Position numbers and translations under genes: made by a program
The notes under the pieces: model-generated
The model's input: only the letters and a program-made list of their open reading frames with translations
Databases searched by the model: none
What the model was told of the DNA's origin: nothing
Part shown: positions 5,746-13,933 of the stretch, piece after piece
Position numbering within the stretch: the first letter of the stretch is position 1
Layout of the letters: the number at the start of each line of letters is the position of its first letter
NCBI GenBank assembly: GCA_023410295.1
Contig: JAEYPY010000153.1
Location: 1-19,217 of the forward strand
DNA from: Pseudomonadota bacterium
GTDB lineage: Bacteria > Pseudomonadota > Alphaproteobacteria > Caulobacterales > Aquidulcibacteraceae
DNA length: 19,217 nt
Reading direction: 5' to 3'

Positions 5746-6369
5746 TTACCGTACCGCGCGAAGGAAGAACGCGACGCCGTCGGCGACGTGCTGGCGCAGG
5801 TCTTCGTCACGGACCACGTGGCTCTCATCGACCAGGGCGCGGTAATGGTGATAGCTGCGCCAAATTTCGAGCAGGTACGAGGCTTCGCGGTCGACGTCGT
5901 TGAGCTTCACGCCATGCGCCCTGACGAAATCGGCGACGACATTGCGCACGCGGTCGGCGCCGGCGCCGGTGTACTTCTGCAGGTGCTGCGGAAATTTGCG
6001 CACCTCGCCGACCAGGATGCGATAGAAGGCGAGGTTCTCGGGCGTCATCAGCCCGCGCAGGAAGCGCTCGCCGATCTGTTGCAGACCTTCTTCGAGCGGC
6101 AGACCATCGACCGATAGCGGCGCCATCGCCTTGGTGAAGCGCTCGTGCTGGTCCTGGACAACGGCGACGAAGAGACCTTCCTTGCTGCCGAACTGGGCAT
6201 AGAGCGTGGCGAGCGAGCCGCCCGCCTTGCGCACCACGTCATTGACGCTGGCCGCTTCGTAGCCCTGGTCGAGGAAGACTTCCCGCGCAGCCTGCAGAAA
6301 GGCCTGCCGGCGGGCGACGCCGCGATCGGGCGCGCGCGTGCTTAGCGTTGTTTGATCCGGTAGCCCCAT
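5746..6369 (-). CDS. TetR/AcrR-family transcriptional regulator
   Basis: A 207-aa one-component repressor-type protein. The helix-turn-helix lies at about residues 20-68 (REVFLDQGYEAASVNDVVRKAG, then SLATLYAQFGSKEGLF), the classic TetR pattern. The C-terminal ligand and dimer domain contains FYRILVGEVRKFPQHLQKYTGAG, typical of the AefR-like TetR C-terminal family. The start ATG at 6369 has AGGAG five bases upstream, and a good promoter lies at 6428-6455. It follows gpx on the same strand but has its own promoter. The ligand and targets cannot be told from sequence; adjacent gpx, the RcnB-like gene and its own promoter are the obvious candidates. Confidence 0.93.
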   Translation of the reverse strand: MGLPDQTTLSTRAPDRGVARRQAFLQAAREVFLDQGYEAASVNDVVRKAGGSLATLYAQFGSKEGLFVAVVQDQHERFTKAMAPLSVDGLPLEEGLQQIGERFLRGLMTPENLAFYRILVGEVRKFPQHLQKYTGAGADRVRNVVADFVRAHGVKLNDVDREASYLLEIWRSYHHYRALVDESHVVRDEDLRQHVADGVAFFLRAVR

Positions 6370-6427
6370 AAGAGCTCCTGCTCCCCATCCCCTACGATAA
6401 GCAGGGATAAGCCGCGCGCAAGAAATT

Positions 6428-6455
6428 GTTATATTGCCGCAAGGGTATTTGTCAG
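6428..6455 (-). promoter_or_regulatory. Promoter of the TetR-family gene
   Basis: On the minus strand CTGACA (6450-6455) is followed by 16 bases and TATAAC (6428-6433), each 5 of 6 to the sigma70 consensus. The leader to the ATG at 6369 is about 50 bases and contains a direct repeat of GATAAG (plus strand, 6396-6401 and 6406-6411). Confidence 0.7.
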
Positions 6456-6456
6456 T

Positions 6457-6486
6457 TGCAGGATCGCCGTGGCGAAAGGCCCTGCA
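6457..6486. repeat. Nested inverted repeat between gpx and the TetR gene
   Basis: TGCAGG (6457-6462) and CCTGCA (6481-6486) enclose a second dyad CGCC-GT-GGCG (6465-6474). It lies directly upstream of the TetR -35 and 11 bp past the gpx stop. It could be a regulator site or the 3' end hairpin of gpx; no T run follows on the minus strand. Confidence 0.45.
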
Positions 6487-6496
6487 TTGATTGAGA

Positions 6497-7024
6497 TCAA
6501 CTCGCGAGTGCGCCCTTGATCGCTTCCAGCATGTCCGGCGCGAGGGGCGCGGTCTTGGAGCCGAAGGTGGCGGCGATCTGGCCGTCCTTGCCGATGAGGT
6601 ACTTATGGAAATTCCAGCGCGGCAGGGCGCCGTCGCCGAGCTCGCTGGCGATCCATTTGTAGAAGGGATGGCGCCGCTCCGGCGAGCTGATCTCGACTTT
6701 CGCCGTCATCGGGAAGGTGACGTGATAGGACGTGTCGCAGAACTCACGGATCTCGCGTTCGCTGCCGCTCTCCTGATGGCCGAAATCGTTGCAGGGCACG
6801 CCGAGGATGACGAGGCCTTTCTCGGCCTTCGACTCGTAGAGCGACTCCAGATCGCGGTACTGCGAGGTGAAGCCGCAAGCGCTGGCGACGTTCACCACCA
6901 GCACGGCCTTGCCGGCATAGTCGGCCAGGTTGATCTCGCCGGGCTCGTCCAGCTTGGCGAAGGAGAAGTTGTGCGCGGTGGTCATCTGCTCGTGCGTGGC
7001 TTTTCTGGCCGGAAGGCGGGGCAT
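6497..7024 (-). CDS. Glutathione peroxidase-family thiol peroxidase
   Basis: A 175-aa cytoplasmic peroxidase that reduces hydrogen peroxide or organic hydroperoxides. The peroxidatic Cys is C50 in NVASACGFTSQY; the catalytic partners Q84 (FGHQE) and W137-N138 (RWNF) are present. C78 (GVPCNDFG) and C96 (REFC) are also conserved; C96 lies 46 residues after C50, the position of the resolving Cys in thioredoxin-dependent members such as yeast Gpx3. So, by family knowledge, it probably uses thioredoxin rather than glutathione and is a Cys rather than a selenocysteine enzyme. The ATG at 7024 has AAGAGG 5 bases upstream and is preferred to the in-frame Met14. The first 13 residues are an unusual basic extension. 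It is divergent from ileS across a 192-bp gap in which I see no convincing promoter. Confidence 0.95.
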   Translation of the reverse strand: MPRLPARKATHEQMTTAHNFSFAKLDEPGEINLADYAGKAVLVVNVASACGFTSQYRDLESLYESKAEKGLVILGVPCNDFGHQESGSEREIREFCDTSYHVTFPMTAKVEISSPERRHPFYKWIASELGDGALPRWNFHKYLIGKDGQIAATFGSKTAPLAPDMLEAIKGALAS

Positions 7025-7216
7025 GTAAACCTCTTGGGGCGCCCTCGCAATGCATGTGGCGTTCCGCGGGGGCGGGTGGTAGAGGCTAAACGCATGACCG
7101 TCTGCCTGCGTTTCCCGATAGCGGCTGAGCGAATTTGACGCCCGGTCCGCGTTGAGCCTCTCGCTCCGCGGCGCCGGGATCGTCTACACACACCCTGACA
7201 TTTGACGGAGAGTCTC

Positions 7217-10200
7217 GTGGCTGAAGAGCCCAAAGGCCGCGATTATCGCGCAACCCTTTTTCTGCCTGAAACGCCGTTCCCGATGAAGGCCGGGCTGGCG
7301 CAGCGTGAACCGGAGCGGCTGAAATACTGGCAGGAGATCGGGCTCTATTCGCGTTTGCGCGAGGCCGCGCGCGAGCGGGCGAAGTTCGTCTTCCATGATG
7401 GCCCGCCCTACGCGAACGGGCCGATCCATATTGGGCACGCCGAAAACAAGATCCTCAAGGACCTGGTCGTCCGCACCAAGCAGATGGCGGGCTTCGATTG
7501 CGATTATGTGCCGGGCTGGGACTGCCACGGCCTGCCGATCGAGTGGAAGGTCGAAGAAGACTTCCGCAAGGCGGGGCGGAAGAAGAGTGAAGTGCCGGCG
7601 GTCGAGTTTCGCCGCGCGTGCCGCGAGTATGCGGACAAATGGATCCCGCTGCAGCGTGAGGAATTCAAGCGCCTCGGCATCGAAGGTGATTGGGATCACT
7701 ACTACACGACGATGAGCTTCGAAGCGGAAGCGGCGATCGCGGCGGAGTTTCTGCGCGTGGTGCGAACAGGGCTGGTTTATCGTGGGAGCAAGCCCGTGAT
7801 GTGGAGCCCGGTGGAGCGGACTTCGCTGGCTGAAGCGGAAGTGGAGTACGCGGAGAAGACCAGCCCGACGATTTGGGTGAAGTTTCCTGTTGTCGGATTC
7901 AATCGTCGCTTGGTCGTTCCGGGCGACGATGGCAGTTCGCGAGACATAGGCTCAGCATCTGCGCTGGGGCTTGGGGCGCAAGCGCTGCGCGAAGATTGGC
8001 CGAGTCTCGTTGGCGCTTCCATAGTCATTTGGACAACCACGCCTTGGACGATCCCAGGCAATCGCGCGATCTCGTTTTCGCCGTCGATCCAGTATGGCTT
8101 GTACGAAGTGGAATCTGTCGAGACGGGCTTGGCTTTCGAGCCGTGGGTGACGGTGGGCGATAAGCTCGCGCTGGCTGATAATCTCGCCGAAGACGTGATG
8201 CGTGCGGCGAAAGCCGCTTCGTGGAAGCGCGTGTGTGACGTCGATCCCGAGGGTTTGGTGTGCGCGCATCCATTCCGTGGGCGCGGCTACGACTTCGACG
8301 TGCCGCTGCTGGCGGGCGAGCACGTCACAGACGACGCGGGCACGGGCTTTGTGCATACGGCGCCGGGACATGGCGCGGATGACTTTGTCATCTGGACGAA
8401 GCATTTCGGGCAGGAAGGCATTCCGTTCACGGTCGACGAAGAGGGGCGCTTCACGAAAGAGGCGCCGGGCTTCGAGGGGCTCGAAATCCTGCAGATTGAG
8501 GGCAAGAACCTCGGCAAGGACGGGCCGGCGAACAATGCGGTGATGGATGCGCTGATCGAAGTCGGCGCGCTCTTGGCGCGTGGGCAGTTGAAGCACCAGT
8601 ATCCGCATTCGTGGCGCTCGAAGGCGCCGCTGATTTTCCGCAACACGCCGCAATGGTTCATTGCGCTCGATAAGCCGTATGACGTAGGCGGCGGGCGCAC
8701 GCTCAGGCAAGTGGCGCTGGATGAAATCGATCGCGTCGATTGGGGGCAAAAGCGCACCGGCGATCAGAGCGGGTATAATCGCATTCGCGGCATGATCGCG
8801 GATCGGCCCGATTGGCTGATCTCTCGCCAGCGCGCCTGGGGCGTGCCGCTGCCGATCTTTGTCTCGAAGGCGGATGGCTCGATCCTGCAGGACGATGAAG
8901 TCGATGCGCGCATCGTCGCGGCGATGCGCGAAGGCGGCGCCGATGTGTGGTGGGCGACGGATGCGCAGACGTTCCTGGGCGCCAAGTACAAGGCCGAGGA
9001 TTGCGAGAAGGTCGAAGACATCCTCGATGTCTGGTTCGACTCCGGTTCGACGCACGCCTTCGTCATCGGCAATCCCGATGCGCCGACGCGCGCTTCGTTC
9101 GCGAACCCCGTTTCGACCATGTACCTTGAGGGCTCGGACCAGCATCGCGGCTGGTTTCACTCTTCGCTGCTGGAAAGCTGCGCCACGCGCGGGCGCGCGC
9201 CCTACGATGAAGTGGCGACGCACGGCTTCACGATGGACGAGGAGGGCAAGAAGATGTCCAAATCCCTCGGCAACGTGGTCGAGCCGCAGAAGGTGGCGAA
9301 AGAGAACGGCATCGAGATCTTGCGTCTCGTCATCGCCGCCGCCGATTACGGTGACGATCTCCGGCTCGGCAAAACGATCATGGATCAGTCGACCGAGACC
9401 TATCGCAAACTGCGCAATACGCTGCGTTATCTGCTGGGGGCGTTGAAGGGGTTCAGCGAGGATGAGCGGCTGCCGCTGACGCCTGGCCGCACACGCACGG
9501 ACGATCCGGAAATCGCGCCGTTGCTTGAGCGCTGGTTGCTGCATCGCCTGTGGCAGCTCGATCGCGTGGTGCGCGAGGCGTATGCGACGTATCAGTTCCG
9601 CGTTGCGCTTTCGGCGATCGTCGAGTTCTGCAACGTCGATCTCTCGGCCTTCTATGTCGATGTGCGCAAGGACGCGCTTTATTGCGATCCGCACTCAAGC
9701 TTGCGGCGGCGCGCGTGCCGCACCGCGCTCGATGAAACATTCTCGCGGCTGACGGCGTGGCTCGCGCCGATCCTGCCGTTCACGGCGGAAGAGGCGTGGC
9801 TGACGCGCTTCCCGGACGATGTCTCGGTGCACTTGCGGCTCTTTCCGGAAACGCCGGAGAGCTGGGAGGATGAGTTCGCCGGCGAGGAAATGGCGCGGCT
9901 GCGCGAAGCGCGGGCGGTGGTCACCGGCGCGCTCGAAGTGGCGCGGCGCGCAAAGCTGATCGGCTCGGCGCTGGAAGCGGCGCCGCGCGTGTGGGTGGCC
10001 GACGATGGCTTGCGCGCATCGCTGCAGGCGTCGGACTTCGCCGAACTTTGCATCACCAGCGGCATGACTTTCGAAGCCGGCGAGGGGCCGGCGGAGGCGT
10101 TTCGTTTGGCCGAGGCGCCGGGCGTTGCGGTGCTGGTGGAGAAAGCCGGCGGCGTGAAGTGCGCGCGCAGCTGGAAGTATTTCGATCCGGCGACGGCGCT

Positions 10201-10270
10201 GCCGGAGTTTCCCGACATCACCCCGCGCGATGCGGAGGCGGTGATGGAATGGGAGAGGATGAGCCAATAG
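7217..10270 (+). CDS. ileS: Isoleucine--tRNA ligase
   Basis: A 1017-aa class I synthetase charging tRNA-Ile. The HIGH motif is at residues 71-74 (PYANGPIHIGH) and KMSKS at 679-683. The CP1 editing domain has TTTPWTIPGNRA and GTGFVHTAPGHGADD. The start is taken as the GTG at 7217, with GGAGAG at 7207-7212; a TTG at 7202 is in frame but has no good site. It is some 80 residues longer than the E. coli enzyme, partly through an insertion of about 25 residues before the TTTPW motif (about 225-262). The C-terminal zinc ribbon is degenerate: KCARSW (C982, S985) and PDITPRDAEAV replace the usual CxxC pairs. In many alphaproteobacteria ileS is followed closely by lspA; here a minus-strand gene lies between them. 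Confidence 0.98.
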   Translation: MAEEPKGRDYRATLFLPETPFPMKAGLAQREPERLKYWQEIGLYSRLREAARERAKFVFHDGPPYANGPIHIGHAENKILKDLVVRTKQMAGFDCDYVPGWDCHGLPIEWKVEEDFRKAGRKKSEVPAVEFRRACREYADKWIPLQREEFKRLGIEGDWDHYYTTMSFEAEAAIAAEFLRVVRTGLVYRGSKPVMWSPVERTSLAEAEVEYAEKTSPTIWVKFPVVGFNRRLVVPGDDGSSRDIGSASALGLGAQALREDWPSLVGASIVIWTTTPWTIPGNRAISFSPSIQYGLYEVESVETGLAFEPWVTVGDKLALADNLAEDVMRAAKAASWKRVCDVDPEGLVCAHPFRGRGYDFDVPLLAGEHVTDDAGTGFVHTAPGHGADDFVIWTKHFGQEGIPFTVDEEGRFTKEAPGFEGLEILQIEGKNLGKDGPANNAVMDALIEVGALLARGQLKHQYPHSWRSKAPLIFRNTPQWFIALDKPYDVGGGRTLRQVALDEIDRVDWGQKRTGDQSGYNRIRGMIADRPDWLISRQRAWGVPLPIFVSKADGSILQDDEVDARIVAAMREGGADVWWATDAQTFLGAKYKAEDCEKVEDILDVWFDSGSTHAFVIGNPDAPTRASFANPVSTMYLEGSDQHRGWFHSSLLESCATRGRAPYDEVATHGFTMDEEGKKMSKSLGNVVEPQKVAKENGIEILRLVIAAADYGDDLRLGKTIMDQSTETYRKLRNTLRYLLGALKGFSEDERLPLTPGRTRTDDPEIAPLLERWLLHRLWQLDRVVREAYATYQFRVALSAIVEFCNVDLSAFYVDVRKDALYCDPHSSLRRRACRTALDETFSRLTAWLAPILPFTAEEAWLTRFPDDVSVHLRLFPETPESWEDEFAGEEMARLREARAVVTGALEVARRAKLIGSALEAAPRVWVADDGLRASLQASDFAELCITSGMTFEAGEGPAEAFRLAEAPGVAVLVEKAGGVKCARSWKYFDPATALPEFPDITPRDAEAVMEWERMSQ

Positions 10271-10272
10271 TG

Positions 10273-10328
10273 AGTAGTCAGTAGTCAGTGGAGATTGCCA
10301 CCGACTACTGACAACTGACTACTGACTA
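10273..10328. repeat. Inverted repeat of 7-bp units filling the ileS/hypothetical gap
   Basis: The left arm is AGTAGTC (10273-10279), AGTAGTC (10280-10286), then AGTGG. The right arm runs GACTACT (10303-10309), GACAACT (10310-10316), GACTACT (10317-10323), GACTA. Positions 10273-10291 pair with 10298-10316 with two mismatches in 19, around a 6-base loop. It fills the 55 bp between two convergent stop codons, and the TAG of the minus-strand gene (10326-10328) lies in its last unit. It may act as a bidirectional 3' end hairpin although it has no T run. Confidence 0.85.
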
Positions 10329-11261
10329 GAGCGGCGCTAGCAGCGCGGCGAAACAAGAACTCGGGCCGGTGAAGCCGTGGCGGCCGAGGCAGAGCGCGTC
10401 TTCGTCGGCGGAATTGGCCGAGGCGGCGCACTGGCGCAGCTGCAATTGTTGCAGCGAGAGGCAGTATTGCGTCTGGCTGTCGTTCAAAAGCTCATCGACG
10501 CGCGCGCTTTCGCCTTGCGTGGCTCCGACGATCATGAGCGCGGCGAGCGTGCGCATGCGGTCGGCGCCGCCGAGCCATCGTTCGCGCATGTTGCGCGGCG
10601 GCGGCAACTGCATGCTGCGCCCGGCAAGCGCATCCCAGAATTGCCGCCCGCCGAAAGCATTCGGATCTGTGAGCGGCGAGGCGGCGCCGGCGGCGATGTG
10701 AAGGCGCGGCAGCAGCGCGGGCGCGAGCGTATCGCGCATGACGAGACTGGTGAGATAGGTGTGGCGTGCTTCGCGGTTTTGGCTCGCGGCCCAGGCGCCG
10801 GCGTCAAGGTCGCGGCCGAAGGCTTCGTAGCGCGCGCCGGCGAGATCCAGGCGCGCGGTGTCGCCTTCGACGGCGGCGACGATGAGGCGTGTCGCTTCGG
10901 CATCGCCGGCCGGACGCGTGCGGGCGTAGGCGATGTTGGTGCGAAGCTGGCGCAGCACGGCGTCGCGGCCCGCCGCGCGCACGCGTTCGCGTACGCCCGC
11001 GATCAGCGCCGGCGATTGCGCGGCGGCCATGGCGTTATAGGCGACCCAGCCGCGCGTCAGCGTGCGCGGATCGTGGCGCGCCATGCGCTCGAGCGCCGCA
11101 TCGAGCGCGGCGGCGTCGGCGATGTTGGTGTCCAGGAGCAGCGAGACGTCGCCCTGGTAGAGCGCATAGCCGTCGAGCGCCTGGTGCACCGGATCGGCCG
11201 TCTGCGCCTGCGCCGGCGCGGCGGCGCTCAAGGCGAGGGCGAACAGGGTGAGAAGGCGCAT
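10326..11261 (-). CDS. Exported hypothetical protein (311 aa) with Cys-containing C-terminus
   Basis: I do not recognise the family. It starts with a signal peptide (MRLLTLFALALSAAAPAQAQ, cleavage expected after AQA). The mature part is mostly Ala/Arg/Leu-rich helix and includes RGWVAYNAMAAAQSP and AGVRERVRAAGRDAVLRQL. The last 50 residues hold four Cys (QYC, QC, LC, SC), suggesting two disulfides in the periplasm. The ATG at 11261 is chosen because the signal peptide begins there; the ORF extends upstream to 11690, but that part overlaps lspA and has no coding character. There is no Shine-Dalgarno; the minus strand has TATAAC about 14 bases before the ATG, so the mRNA may have a very short leader. 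It sits between ileS and lspA, in the opposite direction, which is not the usual arrangement. Confidence 0.82.
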   Translation of the reverse strand: MRLLTLFALALSAAAPAQAQTADPVHQALDGYALYQGDVSLLLDTNIADAAALDAALERMARHDPRTLTRGWVAYNAMAAAQSPALIAGVRERVRAAGRDAVLRQLRTNIAYARTRPAGDAEATRLIVAAVEGDTARLDLAGARYEAFGRDLDAGAWAASQNREARHTYLTSLVMRDTLAPALLPRLHIAAGAASPLTDPNAFGGRQFWDALAGRSMQLPPPRNMRERWLGGADRMRTLAALMIVGATQGESARVDELLNDSQTQYCLSLQQLQLRQCAASANSADEDALCLGRHGFTGPSSCFAALLAPL

Positions 11262-11352
11262 GGGGGGAGGTTTGGTTATAGTGGCGGCGAAACGAGGTGC
11301 GTGCGCGAGCGCGCTTGCCCTTAAGGGGGCGGCACGGCCATAAGGCCCGGCC

Positions 11353-11910
11353 ATGCTTCGTTTCGGGCTCACCCTCTCCGCGATCGTCATGATCGCCGAC
11401 CAGATCACCAAGTGGATCGTCCTGGGCCCCGGGCGGTTCAGCCCGCCGGGCTGCCTGGAGACGGGACAGAACTGCCGCTTCATCGAGATCAGTCCTTTCT
11501 TCGACCTGCAGATGGTCTGGAACCGTGGCGTCAGCTTCGGGCTCCTCAGAGCCAACGAAGATCTGGCGCGCTGGGGCCTCGTAGCGCTGTCATTTGTGAT
11601 CTCCGGCGTCTTCCTATGGTGGCTCAAAGGGGCTGAACGGAAGCTGACGGCGGCGGCGCTGGGGCTCGTAATCGGGGGCGCGCTCGGCAATGTGATTGAC
11701 CGTATCCGCTTCGGCGCGGTGGCCGATTTCCTGGATTTTCACGGGCTTTGGTTCCCCTGGGTGTTCAATATCGCCGATGCGGCGATCACGGTGGGGGCGA
11801 TCATGCTGGCCGTGGACATGCTCTTCTTCACCGAGGAGCCGGGGAAAGGCACGGCCTGGTCGCAGATCAAGCGCAAGTTCGCCGGTCCGGAGAACCGCTC
11901 GGACGGTTGA
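11353..11910 (+). CDS. lspA: Lipoprotein signal peptidase (signal peptidase II)
   Basis: A 185-aa inner-membrane aspartyl protease that cleaves signal peptides from lipid-modified prolipoproteins. Both catalytic Asp motifs are present: GNVIDRIRFG (D116) and FNIADAAI (D142), as is the conserved D16-Q-x-T-K near the N-terminus and NRGVSFGLL (57-65). Four membrane helices are evident (about 3-24, 73-91, 97-115, 138-158). AAGG at 11342-11345 lies seven bases upstream of the ATG. The C-terminal tail (about 160-185) is polar and slightly longer than usual. The downstream gene encodes a lipoprotein, a likely substrate. Confidence 0.97.
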   Translation: MLRFGLTLSAIVMIADQITKWIVLGPGRFSPPGCLETGQNCRFIEISPFFDLQMVWNRGVSFGLLRANEDLARWGLVALSFVISGVFLWWLKGAERKLTAAALGLVIGGALGNVIDRIRFGAVADFLDFHGLWFPWVFNIADAAITVGAIMLAVDMLFFTEEPGKGTAWSQIKRKFAGPENRSDG

Positions 11911-12032
11911 GGGCGGCAGATTCGCCCCATAACGGTCATGATCGGCGGCGATCCGTTGCGACTGGGACTGCGGCTTGGCGGAAGGGCTCCGGCTCAGCTA
12001 GAACGACGGCGAACAAGGGAGACGGGCGTCCG

Positions 12033-12572
12033 ATGACTAAGGCAATCGCGTTGGTGGCGTTGGTGGCGGCTGCCGCTACGGCGAGCGGCTGCGGCACGAT
12101 CCAGCGCGCGGTAGGCGCGGTGAAGACGTCGCCGGATGAATTTCGCGTGGTGACGCAAGCGCCGCTCACGCTGCCGCCGGATTATAGCTTGCGTCCGCCG
12201 CGGCCGGGTGAACCGCGCCCGAGCGAACTGGAGCCGGACGCGGAAGCGCGTGCGGCGCTGTTCGGCGACAACGTCGCTGCAAGCGCGAGCCAAGGCGAGC
12301 GCACGCTGGTGTCGAACGCCGGCGCGAGCACCGTCGATCCGACGATCCGCGACACCGTCGATTACGAAGGCCAAGGCATCGTGCGCCGCGATGAAGGCTT
12401 CGTTGATCGCCTGCTGGCGTTCGGCGGCCAGGGCGCCGCTGCCAGCACCCCGCTTGACGCGGAAGCGGAAGCGCAGCGGCTGCAGGCGGACGAGTCGATC
12501 CGGCGCGTCACCGGCGGCGGCGACGTCGTGATCGAGCGCGGCCGCAGCGGCTTCAAGCTGCCCGGCACTTAA
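12033..12572 (+). CDS. DUF3035-family lipoprotein
   Basis: A 179-aa predicted lipoprotein. The signal peptide ends in a lipobox ASGC with the acylated Cys at residue 20. The mature part has the DUF3035 hallmark PDEFRVVTQAPLTLPPDY followed by a Pro-rich LRPPRPGEPRP (about 34-62). The remainder is Ala/Glu/Asp-rich and probably flexible, ending with a conserved-looking VVIERGRSGFKLPG. Function is not known; synteny in alphaproteobacteria with lspA and the M16 pair suggests an envelope role. The ATG at 12033 has AAGGGAG 11 bases upstream. A longer in-frame ORF from 11748 overlaps lspA and is rejected because the signal peptide starts at 12033. The following gene begins 5 bases after its stop. Confidence 0.9.
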   Translation: MTKAIALVALVAAAATASGCGTIQRAVGAVKTSPDEFRVVTQAPLTLPPDYSLRPPRPGEPRPSELEPDAEARAALFGDNVAASASQGERTLVSNAGASTVDPTIRDTVDYEGQGIVRRDEGFVDRLLAFGGQGAAASTPLDAEAEAQRLQADESIRRVTGGGDVVIERGRSGFKLPGT

Positions 12573-12577
12573 GACTC

Positions 12578-13933
12578 TTGCAGACTCTCGGCGCGCCCGC
12601 GCGTTTTCTGGCAGCCCTGCTGGCGGTGTTCCTCTGGGCAGGGTTGGCGCACGCGCAGGAATTGCCGCGGCCCGAGACTTTTACATTGCGCAATGGGCTG
12701 CAGGTACTGGTCATCACCGACCGGCGCGCGCCCGTGGTCACGCACATGGTCTGGTATCGCGTCGGCGCGGCGGACGAACCGCGCGGCGCGTCCGGCATCG
12801 CACACTTCTTCGAGCATTTGATGTTCAAGGGCACGCGCGAGATCGCGCCGGGCGAGTTCTCGCGCACGATCGCGAGGAATGGCGGGGAAGATAACGCCTT
12901 CACCTCGTGGGATTACACCGCCTATCACGAGCGCATCGCGCGCGACCGGCTGGAGCTGGTTATGCGCATGGAAGCGGACCGGATGCGCAATCTGCGCTTT
13001 TCCGACGAGACGTTTGCGGCCGAGCGCGATGTGATCGGCGAAGAGCGGCGCCAGCGCGTCGACAACAATCCGGGCGCGGTGCTGGGCGAGCGCATGCGGG
13101 CGATGCTGTGGCCGCACCATCCGTACGGCACGCCGATCATTGGCTGGCTGCACGAAATCCAGGCGCTCGACCGCGAGACGGCGCTGGAATTTTATCGCAC
13201 CTGGTACGCGCCGAATAACGCGATCCTGGTTGTGGCTGGTGATGTCGATGCGGCCGAACTGCGGCCGCTGGCGGAGCGCTATTACGGGCGCTTGCAGCCG
13301 ACGCGGAATTTGCCGTCGCGCACCTGGGTGCAGGATCCGCCGAGCGTGGGGCCGATGCGGGTCACGCATCGCGACGAAAAAGTGCGCCAGCCTTCGTTCT
13401 CGCGCACCTATCGCGCCATCAGCTACGGCACCGACGAAGGCCGCCAAGCGCATGCGCTCGATGTGGCGATCGAAATTCTCGGCGGTTCGGAAACGAGCCG
13501 GCTTTATCGCGCGCTGGTGGAAGAGCAGCGCATTGCCGTGAGCGCCGGCGCGAGCGGAAATACGTCGGGGCTGGGCGGCGGCAGCGCGTCGATCTGGGCG
13601 ACGCCGGTGGAAGGCGTGCCGCTAGAACGCGTTGAAGCGGCGGCCGATACGGTGCTGGCGGAATTCTTGCGCGAAGGGCCAACGCAAGCGGAGCTGGCGC
13701 GGGCGAAGTCATCGCTCGCGGCGGCGGCGATCTATGCGCGCGACAGCCAGGAGAGTCTCGCCAATATCTATGGCGCATCGCTGGCGTCGGGTGAATCGAT
13801 CGAAGATGTCGTCAACTGGGGCAACGACATCGAAGCGGTGACGGCCGAAGAAGCGCTGACGATGGCGCGGCAGACATTTGATCTCAATGCGTCCGTGACG
13901 GGCTGGCTGCTGCCGCCGGAGGGGGCGGAGTGA
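12578..13933 (+). CDS. Exported M16-family zinc metallopeptidase (active subunit)
   Basis: A 451-aa pitrilysin-type (M16B) protease. A signal peptide (about 1-26, cleavage after AHA) is followed by the inverted zinc motif HFFEH (H76, E79, H80) with the distal ligand E156 in ERDVIGEERR, so the zinc site is complete. The second half holds the catalytically silent repeat domain. The start is a TTG five bases after the preceding stop, with no clear Shine-Dalgarno. It is chosen because it gives a proper basic n-region (R9) ahead of the hydrophobic core; translational coupling to the lipoprotein gene would explain it. Its stop overlaps the start of the second M16 gene. By family knowledge such pairs form heterodimers that degrade peptides in the periplasm. 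Confidence 0.93.
   Translation: MQTLGAPARFLAALLAVFLWAGLAHAQELPRPETFTLRNGLQVLVITDRRAPVVTHMVWYRVGAADEPRGASGIAHFFEHLMFKGTREIAPGEFSRTIARNGGEDNAFTSWDYTAYHERIARDRLELVMRMEADRMRNLRFSDETFAAERDVIGEERRQRVDNNPGAVLGERMRAMLWPHHPYGTPIIGWLHEIQALDRETALEFYRTWYAPNNAILVVAGDVDAAELRPLAERYYGRLQPTRNLPSRTWVQDPPSVGPMRVTHRDEKVRQPSFSRTYRAISYGTDEGRQAHALDVAIEILGGSETSRLYRALVEEQRIAVSAGASGNTSGLGGGSASIWATPVEGVPLERVEAAADTVLAEFLREGPTQAELARAKSSLAAAAIYARDSQESLANIYGASLASGESIEDVVNWGNDIEAVTAEEALTMARQTFDLNASVTGWLLPPEGAE

Noticed and set aside
7952..9694. 580-codon minus-strand frame inside ileS
   Set aside because: Antisense shadow of a conserved synthetase; composition rich in Arg and His with no recognisable domain or ribosome site.
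10273..10328. CRISPR-like short repeats
   Set aside because: The units are 7 bp, contiguous and inverted, with no spacers and no cas genes.
11262..11690. N-terminal extension of the minus-strand hypothetical protein to 454 aa
   Set aside because: It overlaps the start of lspA and lies ahead of a clear signal peptide, which must be N-terminal.
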